Shown here piece by piece: positions 33,470 to 44,900 of a DNA stretch of 64,000 nt. The stretch spans positions 96,845,998-96,909,997 of the forward strand of contig OW121743.1 of assembly GCA_933228675.1 (NCBI GenBank), in the 5' to 3' direction. The translations under genes and the position numbers were made by a program. Positions within the stretch are counted from its first letter, which is position 1, and every line of letters begins with the position of its first letter. The DNA comes from Stomorhina lunata. Its lineage: Eukaryota > Arthropoda > Insecta > Diptera > Rhiniidae. The notes beneath the pieces are model-generated. The model worked only from the letters and a program-made list of their open reading frames with translations. It did no database searches and was not told where the DNA came from.

Positions 33470-33905
33470 ATGATCGAAAACTTAGAAAACTTCGTCGACT
33501 CATGCGCAAGAACTTTGCTTAAGATCATAGCCTGATCAATTGCACAGTTTACAATATCATTCACTTTTAGTAATTTTTAGTGGCGTCACCTGTCGGAAAT
33601 TGGTCACACCAACTAAGAAAACTTTGCTAAAGATAGTAGAATGATCAAATGCGATTTAATTTATTTTGAGTAATTTTCAGTGGCGCCATCTGTCGGAAAT
33701 TGTTCATACGAACTAAGAAACCTTTGTCGGCTTATGCGCAACACTTATTCTAAAGATCATAGCACACCTTACGATTTAATTCACTTTGAGTATTTTTTTT
33801 TTTGGCGCCATCTGTCGGACATTGTTCATACCAATTAAAAAACCTTCGTCGGTTCATGTGCAAAAACTTTGCTAAATTTTGAGTAATTTTCACCTATAGG
33901 AAGTT
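33470..33905 (+). repeat. 100-121-bp tandem repeats with GGCGCCATCTGTCGG
   Basis: Three and a half units contain AAACTT(C/T)GTCG.CTCATGCGCAA, CTTTGCTAAAGATCATAG, a GATTTAATTCACTTTGAGTA stretch and TGGCGCCATCTGTCGGAAAT. The core recurs at 33,581, 33,681 and 33,802. The GC-rich core stands out from the surroundings. Confidence 0.8.
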
Positions 33906-33912
33906 AGTCACA

Positions 33913-34280
33913 CATATTTTCACCCTTTTTTTATCCCCTATCTGTCATAGTTTTAAAAAAGTATGACTTTTGTTACGGTGGAGGAATTTTGTATGAGTAT
34001 TTCAATTAAAATGTGTTATACAGGGGAGGGAGGGGTAAAAATCTGCGAAAATATGTGAACAGTGCCTTATTTCTTTTTAGCCATTTTTGGTCAGAAATCA
34101 AAAATGTATAAAATACATATTCAATATTTTCCCATTTATTGATTGTATTCTTTGGTTTAAAAGGTAAGAGTAGCTTAAAAATAGTACAAAAAAAAAAACT
34201 TTTAAAAAAGTACCAAATACCTTTCCGCTTTAAAAAAGTCCCTTCTTACTCGAGCTATGCATCAAAAAGGCACCCACTGT
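33913..34280 (-). repeat. Diverged relative of the 160-bp repeat, opposite strand
   Basis: TTTTCACCCTTTTTTTATCC, CCTATCTGTCATAGTTTTAA and AAAAAGTACCAAATACC are reverse-complement matches to parts of the 22,230-22,990 unit (GTACTTTTTTGAAACTATG and GGTGAAAATAG). Confidence 0.55.
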
Positions 34281-34559
34281 CCAAATTTTATCAAAATTGT
34301 AAAAACTTCAATTGAATTAAGTTTATGAAAAATATCTATTTCTGTGTAGTTATTTTCCGATATTAGATAAATAAAAAAGTGGACGTGGTAAATTTCTCTA
34401 TATGTGGAAACTAAGACGCCTAAGGATATGCAGCCAACAAATTTACTTAAGAATAAATTAATTTCAATGTAAGACATCCTTTAGAATACTATGACCTGTG
34501 AGTACTTAATAGTTAAGTTTTGTTAAAATATAACAAAATTTATTTAGTTTTTTTTTTCA

Positions 34560-35130
34560 AGTTAGAAAATTATAATTTTTTCTCAGGCTGGTTTCAAACA
34601 TGATTTTATAATTTTTTGAAAATTTTGTTTGACAAATATTACAAATAATAAATTTGCTTTCCAGTATCCTAAAACAATCAAATGGGAGAATAAAATTCAA
34701 AAAAATGAGGTCGATATCTTTAACAGTTTTGCCATACTTGTGTTTTGAAATCGTAAAATTTCGCGATAAAGTGAATTTTCTGTAATAATTTGAGTATATC
34801 AATGTTCTACATTCATAAAAGTAATAGTGAATATTTTTATTCAGACTATACAAAATATACGCGGCATTGTTTCTTTACTATTAGGAAAGTTTAACCCTTC
34901 TTCCCCGAGGTCAAAGGTCACAATTTAGATTTTTTTTTAATTTGTTATAGAAAAATGTTGGAATATTTGTTACCAAATTTTATTTAAAATGCTAAAATAT
35001 ATTAATTTTTATTTACATGAAGTCTTTTTATTTAAAAATATATATTAACCCTAAACAGACATGGGGACTAAAATGACCCAAATTACTTTTCCTTTGATCT
35101 TTGAATCGTGCTTTAATGTATACAAATTTT
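34560..35130 (+). repeat. Dispersed repeat, copy 1 (related to 46,340-46,830)
   Basis: Order-conserved matches with 46,340-46,830: a GGCTGGTTTCAAA-type stretch, AAATTTTGTTTGACAAATAT, CAAATGGGAGAATAAAATTC, AAATGCTAAAATAT, AACCCTT with CCGAGGTCAA, and ACTAAAATGACCCAAAT. It is strongly diverged and its identity is unknown. Confidence 0.5.
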
Positions 35131-35182
35131 TAGGTATTCCATAAGCTCAACTAAGGATCATTTTAGTTTTCATGTCCGTTTC
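35049..35182. mobile_element. piggyBac-like MITE, 134 bp
   Basis: TTAA (35,045-35,048) followed by CCCTAAACAGACATGGGG and ACTAAAATGACC. The other end, read inward, is TTAA then GAAACGGACATGAAAACTAA and AATGATCC. TTAA on both sides and a CCCT start fit piggyBac-type elements. The element is too short to code. Confidence 0.5.
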
Positions 35183-35511
35183 TTAAGGAAAATATAATAC
35201 ATTGTATTATATTTTCGAAAATATATTCTAAACTGTCTCTTCATAACATTTTTAACTATAACTAGAAGAAAAGAAGTGAATTAAAGCTAAATTAGATAAT
35301 TTATACATGTATTAATTAATTTATATTTAATAAGATTATAAAATAATGTGCAAATTAAGTATTTTTATGCTTAAATACACAATTTAAATAATTTATTTGG
35401 CCTTAGGTTATTCTAATAATATCGAAAAAAACACTACAATATTTACCTTGAATTTAAATCAAATCAATTAACTAATATTTCCTCTATCTCTTAAATTTTT
35501 TCTCTTTCCAG

Positions 35512-35758
35512 ATGTTGAAATAACCATAATTTCAAGAATTATTTTAATTAAGTCAGCAACATTGAACACATTCACAGACAAGGAAGAAAGGCAACAAGGA
35601 AAATTACCATAAATCCCCTTTCCAAAAAAATAATATCCACAAAAAAACAACTTAAATTTTACTCAGAACAAAACCCCCCAAAACATCAATAATTTCTAAG
35701 AAATTCCTGAAAAACACTTAAACTCCAAAAGCAAATAGGAAAAAAAGAAAGAACAAAA
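35512..35758 (+). other. Probable 5' UTR segment of the ZP-N gene
   Basis: A strong polypyrimidine tract and CAG acceptor (TTTTTTCTCTTTCCAG) end at 35,511. This suggests the coding ATG at 35,759 lies in an exon starting at 35,512, with a non-coding exon further upstream. The exon would begin with a three-codon upstream ORF (ATG TTG AAA TAA). I cannot place the upstream exon or promoter. Confidence 0.45.
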
Positions 35759-35923
35759 ATGAACGAATTTTATTCAATAAAACTGTTGCCGTTAGCGGCT
35801 CTACTAGTCATAAGTTGTCTACAATTTGTTAATGTTACAGCACAATCGAATTATGTGCAACATGGAGATAGTGGAAACTATACAACAAATGGTTTACCCG
35901 AGGAAGCCACGCTCGATGGAAAG
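35759..35923 (+). CDS. ZP-N gene coding exon 1 (signal peptide)
   Basis: Residues 1-55. A hydrophobic core (LLPLAALLVISCLQF) is followed by a polar stretch with possible N-glycosylation at NYT. Donor AAG|gtaaga, phase 0. Joining to the exon at 54,645 is inferred from phase and from the lack of any other candidate; it needs an 18.7-kb intron. Confidence 0.8.
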
Positions 35924-38900
35924 GTAAGAGAATATTTAGCTGGAAACAATAGAATCATTGTTTAACAATGTGATATTAAGTTTGATCACATTTTCATATT
36001 CTAACATCGAACATGACATGTTGTCAGTTTCTATGGAAATATATCAGCAGCAGCAACAACAACAAAGACAAACAACAGCTACAACTAGTCAAGCCTCATG
36101 TTGCTAAACGAATAAATCTGTTGTTACTGTTGTCGTTCCGTTCGTTCGTTGTTTTGTCCTGCTGCTGGTAAAAGCGCATCCCATAAAGTTTACATTTGTT
36201 TTTTGGTTCTAGGTTTGAATATTATAGGATGTTGGTTTACTCGTATGTATGTTTAGGCTGAATGTTATTGTTGTTTAAAAACATCATTTTGGTTTTTGTG
36301 TTCATCCACAATTTCTCATATGTCACCAGAGTCAGTTGGTGACTTATTCAAATTTATGTTAGATTTTTTAATAGGAATACACTGAGAAAAACTAAATAAT
36401 TAAACATTTGTAGTTGTTCGTTATGTATCTGTGAGGATGGCCCACTGAATTAGATAAGGTCATTGTATGAACTGATATTTATTTCAAAGCTCTATAACTT
36501 TTGGTTTTTTCTGTAGAAAATTTTTTTATCAAAAATTTTTTATAGAAAATTTTTTTAAAAAAGATTTTTCTATAAAAAATTTTTTGTAAAAAAATTTTTT
36601 TAAAGAAAATTTTTTATCAAAAATTTTTTTATAGAAAAAATTTTTATCAAAAATTTTTCTATATTTGTATCAAAAAATTTTCTATAAAATATAATTTTTA
36701 TCGAAAAATTTTCCAAAGAAAAATATTTGTATCAAAAATGTTTCTGTAAAAAAGAGCTTGTGTCGAAAATATCTAAAAGTCATCGGCTTCTGGTGGTATG
36801 GGCTGCCTTCGCTTGGTTATAATAATAGATTTAAAAAAAAAATTTTAGATAAAAATATTCTTCTGTGAAAATTTTCAACAAAAATATTTTTTAACAGAAA
36901 AATTTTCGATAAAAATAATTTTCTTTAAAGCAAATTTTAAATGAATATATTTTTCTAAAGAAAAGTTTTTGAAAAAAAATTTTGTATAAAAAAATTTTCT
37001 GTAGAAAAATTTTTGCTAAAAAATTTCTATAGAAAAAGTTTTGCTAAAAAAATTTCTATAGAAAAATTTTTAATAAATTTTTGATAAAAAAAATTTTCTA
37101 TAGAAATAATAAAATAAAAAAATTTTTTAAAGAAAAACTTTTGATAAAAAATTTTTGTTAAACAAATTTTTGTTAAACAAATTTTTTTAAAGGAAAATGT
37201 TTGATAAAAAATGTTTCTATAGAAACATTTTTGATTGACAGAAAATGTGAAAAGTAGCTTTGGCCAATTAGTCCGTAATTTCGTTATAATGTCATTCAAG
37301 GTATCAGAATTTTCTCTCGGAATAATTTAGGCAATCTCCTTATCCCAATAAGTGACGAGTGCCCTAAACAATTAGGCACTAAGCCTTTCGCTTGCATTGA
37401 ATATAAAGTGAGCCTATATTCAATACCGTCTATGAACCAGTCGTTTTTATTAAAAAACTGTCTTTTAATAAAAATCAGCGAAAAAAAATCTAATATATTG
37501 TAGAAAAAATACTGACTTTATTTTATTTATTTTAATTATTTTGGATCTTAAACAGTTTTTTGCCTCTCATTAAAAAATTTTTTTGTTTATAGTCGGTATT
37601 GAATAAAGGCTCACGTAGATTGTAACTTCATCAGTGAAATATTTTGCTGGAAATTTGACTTCTCAACAAATTTTTTCTTCTTTTAAAGCAGTTTCGCAAA
37701 CAGACTGTGCCATGTTCCTTCATTTTAAACTAACTTTCAGTGTAAAAAATATTGCTATTATTGACAAATGTTGCCTATAGGCAACATTGTGTTTATGACA
37801 TTTCTGAAGTAACAATAAAAACTTTTTCTAAGTTTTGCCAGCTTTATCTCAATTCTTTAACTGTTATTTATTTGAAAATTCATTGTTATTTGAAAGAAAA
37901 TTCATTGATTTTTCATTTTTATTTGAATTTATCTAAAACATTTTTTTAATTTTTTATGCATGTTTTTGCACGACTTCAACTAGCTCAGAAATTAATATTT
38001 GTTAAGCTTTTACAAATTAATTTTTGTACTTAAATGCTCACAAATAAAAATTTTGCAAAAACAACAAAAAGTAAAGAAACTATGATCAGTAATTTACAAA
38101 GTTGCTTATAAGCAACAAATGACATTAAAGGCTTAAAATGTTTCATTATGACCACAAATCGGTTACAGTTAATCCAAAAATTAGTCCCACTTACATGAAT
38201 TTCGTTTTTTTTCTAGCCAAGTGCTGAAATTGTCATTGGAACCTATGGTCAAATGAGAACCGATTTTCTCGAAATTTAGAAATTTGATAACACTTTGTAA
38301 AAAAAATATGTGTGCTATTGAACAAATATAAATCTTCTATTATAAATCTTAGATAAACATAAAAATTTTACTATTTTCTGATTTAGAAGAGTTTTTGTGA
38401 ATATCGATTTAGTGGCTTTTGTCAGAAGGTTTTGTATGGCGACCTATTGGAGATGCCCGACAAAATGAACCAAATTTGGCTAAAATTCTATATTAAATAA
38501 GAATTATTTCCTGGACTTTAATAAATAGCATTTAATAAATAGTGATTTTTTTTAACAATAAAGTAAATTAAATATAAATACCTAATTTTGTATATAAGTC
38601 ATTTCCGTCATTGGATATAGGGTAAAATGGTGATCGATTTTTCAAAATTTTAATATAGTTTATACAAGAATTATGTGTGTCACAAATTAACAAAAATTGT
38701 AGTCGTCTTCAGATTTAGAAGCGTTTTTTTTAATTGGCTTTTGTCAGAAGGTCTATGGTCCCATGGACCGATTTCAACAAAATTTTAGAAAATTATTTTT
38801 TATATAAGCATCAAAGTGAGTCTTATATAAGGTACCCGAAATAGTTCACCGATATTTGTCAACTAAATGAGCGGGGCTATAACTCGTTCCCAAATAAATA

Positions 38901-41900
38901 TATATACGACAAAGTTGTTCGCTTAAATTGATTGATTTTCACGTTTTTTTTGTAATAAAACCACTATCAGTCGATGGATATTTATAGCGTTAAGCTTATC
39001 TTACACCGAATATTAATTATTTTATCATCGTACATTATTTTACGATGGTAAGTTATTGAAAAATTCGATTATTTATAAATTAAAAATAAATAAAATTTTT
39101 TTGATTTTGCACAAAAAAGAAATATTTTTTATATTCCGATGTAAATAACTCTAAAGCCGTAAATCACAGAAAAAATTTGTGTCAGAGCGTGTTAATCGTA
39201 TATTTGTTCTTAACTTATAAATGTACATTTCAATAAAATCGAACAAGTAGTTTTCAAGATGTGGTAAACTAACTGGTAAAACCCCTTCGAAAATCACAAA
39301 AAATAAATCTTTGAAAAATTTAAAATTTCTGGAGTTATGATACTTGGGGGACCACAAAACATAAAAAACTAATATAACTTAAATTTAGATTTGATTGTTG
39401 ACCACTTTTACTTGAAATCAAATCTGTGCTCTAATTTGAAATCATATTTCTTTCTGTGTATTTTAGAAAATACTTATGAATAAATGCAAATGTTAGTTTT
39501 AAACTCATTTTGCATTGCATTTGTTAACTAAGACATTTAGCCAAGCCAAGCCTATGATATATATTTTGATTTTCTTTGTAAAATTTTCCCAGTTTTTTTT
39601 TATGTCTACACTTCCATAAAGTTCATAGACAAGGCTATAAAAATCATATGCAAAAGTAACCATTAACATATGTAACAGACAAATATTCGTAAGAATTTAA
39701 TGGTTTTTTCCACTCACATTCTAAAAAGATATTTGCAAAATAATTCGTGTTTAATAATAATTTTATTAAAATAAAATTTTTTATTGCCGCGAATTTAATA
39801 GTTGTTTAGCTAAAGGAATGAATGTGTTTCGTTTTTTTTATTATTCTATGAGCAGTTTTACTTTTTTATGTTTCTTTTCAAAGGCAACATAAAGACAAAC
39901 GTGTTGATTAGATTTTATGTTATTTTATTATTTTGAGAATATTTGTAATAATTTATGAAAGAATTTACACATGTGGGAGTGGAACCTTTTACCTGGTTGT
40001 AAAGATATTTAATTTTTATGACTCTTTGTTTTTAATAAAGATTAAGGGATTTATTAAATTTTTATAAAGACAATGTAAATATTTTGATTAATATTGACGT
40101 GCAAACATTTTAAATATGTCTTTATGGTTAAAATCCTTATCTGATGTTTAGAGTGTCATTGAACCTATTTCTGTCAAAACTGTCTTTGTGGAAGGTTAAA
40201 TCCATTTTCGTGAAATAATACTTTAATATTACCAACATGACAAAGGGCATTTCAGAATATAAAATGAATTTATCAGTTTCTCAAAATGATTAACAAAAAG
40301 GTAAATTTTGCAACACTTAGAATTGCAATTCTTGCTAATTTAACATTTTAAACAATTCTAAGCTAAACAACTACAATAGAAAATACCTATTATTTCAAAT
40401 TCTGAAATTCAAAGCAAAACCCAACATTAAATTAAATACCTTTAATTTGTCTTCTTTTACCTTTTTTCTGGAAAACAAAAAACTACAATGAAAAACCATC
40501 AACCAAATAAATGAATGAGGAGAAAAAATATCAAAGAAAACAGAATTTAAATTCTCCATAAAATCCCATCATTTTAATTTAAGCGTGTAATTATAATTCC
40601 CGCAATTCAGAAATAAAGAAGAAATGTTAAGTAATTACAAAAACATCACACCATGACTACGAATTGAGCAGCGACATAACTGTCGCTGCTGCAAACAGCT
40701 CAGGTGTAATTCTCGGAACAGCTTTAAATGTGGGAGAGTGTTGGCGAAAATTGTTACAATAAAATTCTTCATGTTGTTACAATAAAATATTTTGCAGAGG
40801 AACCCAACAGTGCAAAAAGGGTCAGTTTTCTCAATTGACCCTTTAGTTCTTTTAATTTAAGTCTTATAATGAAAATTTTTCTATCGAAACAATTTTATAA
40901 TGAAAATTTTTCTATCGAAAAAATTTTATAATGAAAATTTTTCTATCGAAAAATTTTATAATGAAAATTTTTCTATCGAAAAATTTTATAATGAAAATTT
41001 TTCTATAGAGAAAATTTTATAATGAAAATTTTTCTATAGAAAAAATTTTCTAATGAAAATTTTTCTATAGAAAAAATTTTATAATGAAAATTTTCCTATA
41101 GAAAAAATTTTGCAATGAAAATTTTTTATAAAAAAAAATTTACATTGAAAATTTTCTTATAGAAAAAATTTTGCATTGAAAATTTTCATATAGAAAAAAT
41201 TTTATAATGAAAATTTTTCTATAAAAAAAATTATAATGAAAATTTTTCTAAAGAAAAAATTTTACAATGAAAATTTTTCTGTAGAAAACATTTTATAGTA
41301 AACAATTTTCTATAGAAAATATTTTATAATGAAAATTTTTCTAAAAAAAAAAATTTATAATGAAAATTTTTTTATAGCAAAAGTTTTTTTTCATTAGAAA
41401 ACTTTTGCTATAGAAAAATTTTTCTATAGAAAAATTTTTCTAATGAAAATTTTTCTATAGAAAAATTTTTCTAATGAAAATTTTTCTATAGAAAAATTTT
41501 TCTAATGAAAATTTTTCTATAGAAAAATTTTTCTAATGAAAATTTTTCTATAGAAAAATTTTTCTAATGAAAATTTTTCTATAGAAAAATTTTTCTAATG
41601 AAAATTTTTCTATAAAAAAAAATTTTTCTTTACAAAAAAATTTGTAATTAATAGTTCCATAGAAAATTTTTTCTATAGAAAAATTTTTGCTAATGAAAAT
41701 TTTTCTAATGAAAATTTATCTATAGAAAAATTTTTCTAATAAAAATTTTTCTATAGAAAAATTTTTCTAATGAAAATTTTTCTATAGAAAAATTTTGCTA
41801 ATGAAAATTTTTCTCTAGAAAAATTTTTCTAATGAAAATTTTTCTATAGAAAAATTTTTCTAATGAAAATTTTTCTATAGAAAAATTTTTGTAATGAAAA

Positions 41901-44900
41901 TTTTTTTATAGAAAAATTTTTCTAATGAAAATTTTTCTATAGAAAATTTGTTCTATAGAAAAATTTTGCTAATGAAAATTTTTCTATAGAAAAATTTTGC
42001 TAATGAAAAATTTTCTATAGAAAAATTTTGCTAATGAAAATTTTTCTCTAGAAAAATTTTGCAAATGAAAATTTTTCTTTAGAAAAATTTTTCTAATGAA
42101 AATTTTTCCACTGAAAATTTTTCCAATGAAAATTTTTCTCTAGAAAAATTTTTGTAATGAAAATTTTTTTCTAGAAAAATTTTTTTAATGAAAATTTTTC
42201 TGATGAAAATTTTTCTCTAGAAAAATTTTTCTAATGAAAATTTTTCTCTAGAAAAATTTTTCTAATGAAAATTTTTCTCTAGAAAAATTTTTCTAATGAA
42301 AATTTTTCTCTAGAAAAATTTTTCTAATGAAAATTTTTCTCTAGAAAAATTTTTCTAATAAAAATTTTTCTCTAGAAAAATTTTTCTAATGAAAATTTTT
42401 CTCTAGAAATATTTTTCTAATGAAAATTTTTCTCTAGAAAAATTTTTCTAATGAAAATTTTTCTCTAGAAAAATTTTTCTAATGAAAATTTTTCTCTAGA
42501 AAAATTTTTCTAATGAAAATTTTTCTCTAGAAAAATTTTCTAATGAAAATTTTTCTCTAGAAAAATTTTTCTAGTGAAAATTTTTCTCTAGAAAAATTTT
42601 TCTAATGAAAATTTTTCTCTAGAAAAATTTTTCTAATGAAAATTGTTTTCTAGAAAAATTTTTCTAATGAAAATTTTTCTCTAGAAAAAATTTTCTAATG
42701 AAAATTTTTCTCTAGAAAAAATTTTCTAATGAAAATTTTTCTCTAGAAAAATTTTTCTAATGAAAATTTTTCTCTAGAAAAATTTTTCTAATGAAAATTT
42801 TTCTCTAGAAAAATTTTTCTAATGAAAATTTTTCTAATGAAAATTTTTCTATAGAAAAATTTTTCTAATGAAAATTTTTCTCTAGAAATATTTTTCTAAT
42901 GAAAATTTTTCTCTAGAAAAATTTTTCTAATGAAAATTTTTCTCTAGAAAAATTTTTCTAATGAAAATTTTTCTCTAGAAAAATTTTTCTAATGAAAATT
43001 TTTCTCTAGAAAAATTTTCTAATGAAAATTTTTCTCTAGAAAAATTTTTCTAGTGAAAATTTTTCTCTAGAAAAATTTTTCTAATGAAAATTTTTCTCTA
43101 GAAAAATTTTTCTAATGAAAATTGTTTTCTAGAAAAATTTTTCTAATGAAAATTTTTCTCTAGAAAAAATTTTCTAATGAAAATTTTTCTCTAGAAAAAA
43201 TTTTCTAATGAAAATTTTTCTCTAGAAAAATTTTTCTAATGAAAATTTTTCTCTAGAAAAATTTTTCTAATGAAAATTGTTTTCTAGAAAAATTTTTCTA
43301 ATGAAAATTTTTCTCTAGAAAAAATTTTCTAATGAAAATTTTTCTCTAGAAAAAATTTTCTAATGAAAATTTTTCTCTAGAAAAATTTTTCTAATGAAAA
43401 TTTTTCTCTAGAAAAATTTTTCTAATGAAAATTTTTCTCTAGAAAAATTTTTCTAATGAAAATTTTTCTAATGAAAATTTTTCTATAGAAAAATTTTTCT
43501 AATGAAAATTTTTCTATAGAAAATTTTTTCTATAGAAAAACTTTGCTAATGAAAATTTTTCTATAGAAAAATTTTGCTAATGAAAAATTTTCTATAGAAA
43601 AATTTTGCTAATGAAAATTTTTCTCTAGAAAAATTTTGCTAATGAAAATTTTTCTAATGAAAATTTTTCTCTAGAAAAATTTTGCTAATGAAAATTTTTC
43701 TCTAGAAAAATTTTTCTAATGAAAATTTTTTTCTAGAAAAATTTTTTTAATGAAAATTTTTCTATAGAAAAATTTTTCTAATGAAAATTTTTCTCTAGAA
43801 AAATTTTTCTAATGAAAATTTTTCTCTAGAAAAATTTTTCTAATGAAAATTTTTCTCTAGAAAAATTTTTCTAATGAAAATTTTTCTCTAGAAAAATTTT
43901 TCTAATGAAAATTTTTCTCTAGAAAAATGTTTCTAATGAAAATTTTTCTCTAGAAAAATTTTTCTAATAAAAATTTTTCTCTAGAAAAATTTTTCTAATG
44001 AAAATTTTTCTCTAGAAATATTTTTCTAATGAAAATTTTTCTCTAGAAAAATTTTTCTCTAGAAAAATTTTTCTAGTGAAAATTTTTCTCTAGAAAAATT
44101 TTTCTAATGAAAAGTTTTCTATAGAAAAATTTTTCTATAGAAAAATTTTTCTATAGAAAAATTTTAATTTTCTTAAAAAAAATTTTCTTTATAAAACATA
44201 TTCTATAGAAAAATTTTTATTATAAAAAATTGTTCTGTTTCAAATAGTTTACTTAGCATTTTCTTACTTGTTTTGTTGGCATCCGAAAACTTTTATCTCT
44301 TAGTGTATATTTTTTAATGTTATTAAAATGGTAAAGAGTAGTAATTAATATGTAAGACATTACACAATCATTATACATTTGCAACTAGTTCTCCAAATGA
44401 ATTCGTGTATATTACACAGTGCGCATTCTACTTATTCAATACATGAAAATATAACTTTGTACTTTTCCTCCGTAAGAGCGGTGGCACCACAAAATCTTGC
44501 AATCGTTATTAACTGGAGCATATTTTAGTACTGAGATGCTAATTAAAATAAATGAATGCAACACAAAACATTAAAACAATTGTCTTTTCTCATAGTCATC
44601 GTCTATAAGTGCAACTGCTATGGCTGTAGTAAGTTTTTGGATTTAAATGTTTAATAAACCAAATGAATTAAAACTTAAGTAATTGCAGTTAAACAAACAA
44701 AAAGTTTAAGACAGTAACTATAAAACATGGTTCATTTAAGTTAGTAATTTAAACTCTAAAGTTGGTAATCTATAATGTTTTTCCAAGAATTTCGTTTTTC
44801 TAACATTTGCTTTTTTTCATTTGGTAAATTTCATAAATTTTCTTTGTGATTTCTGGAATTTTATTTCTGCTTAACACTCCACTCCCACTAGTTTAATAGA

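Noticed and set aside
42600..43300. Heat-shock-element-like TTCTAGAA sites in the array
   Set aside because: Only a few units have the two-base spacing needed; most have TTCTCTAGAA, so the match is incidental.
40868..44240. CRISPR array
   Set aside because: Units are contiguous with no unique spacers and the genome is eukaryotic; it is a minisatellite.
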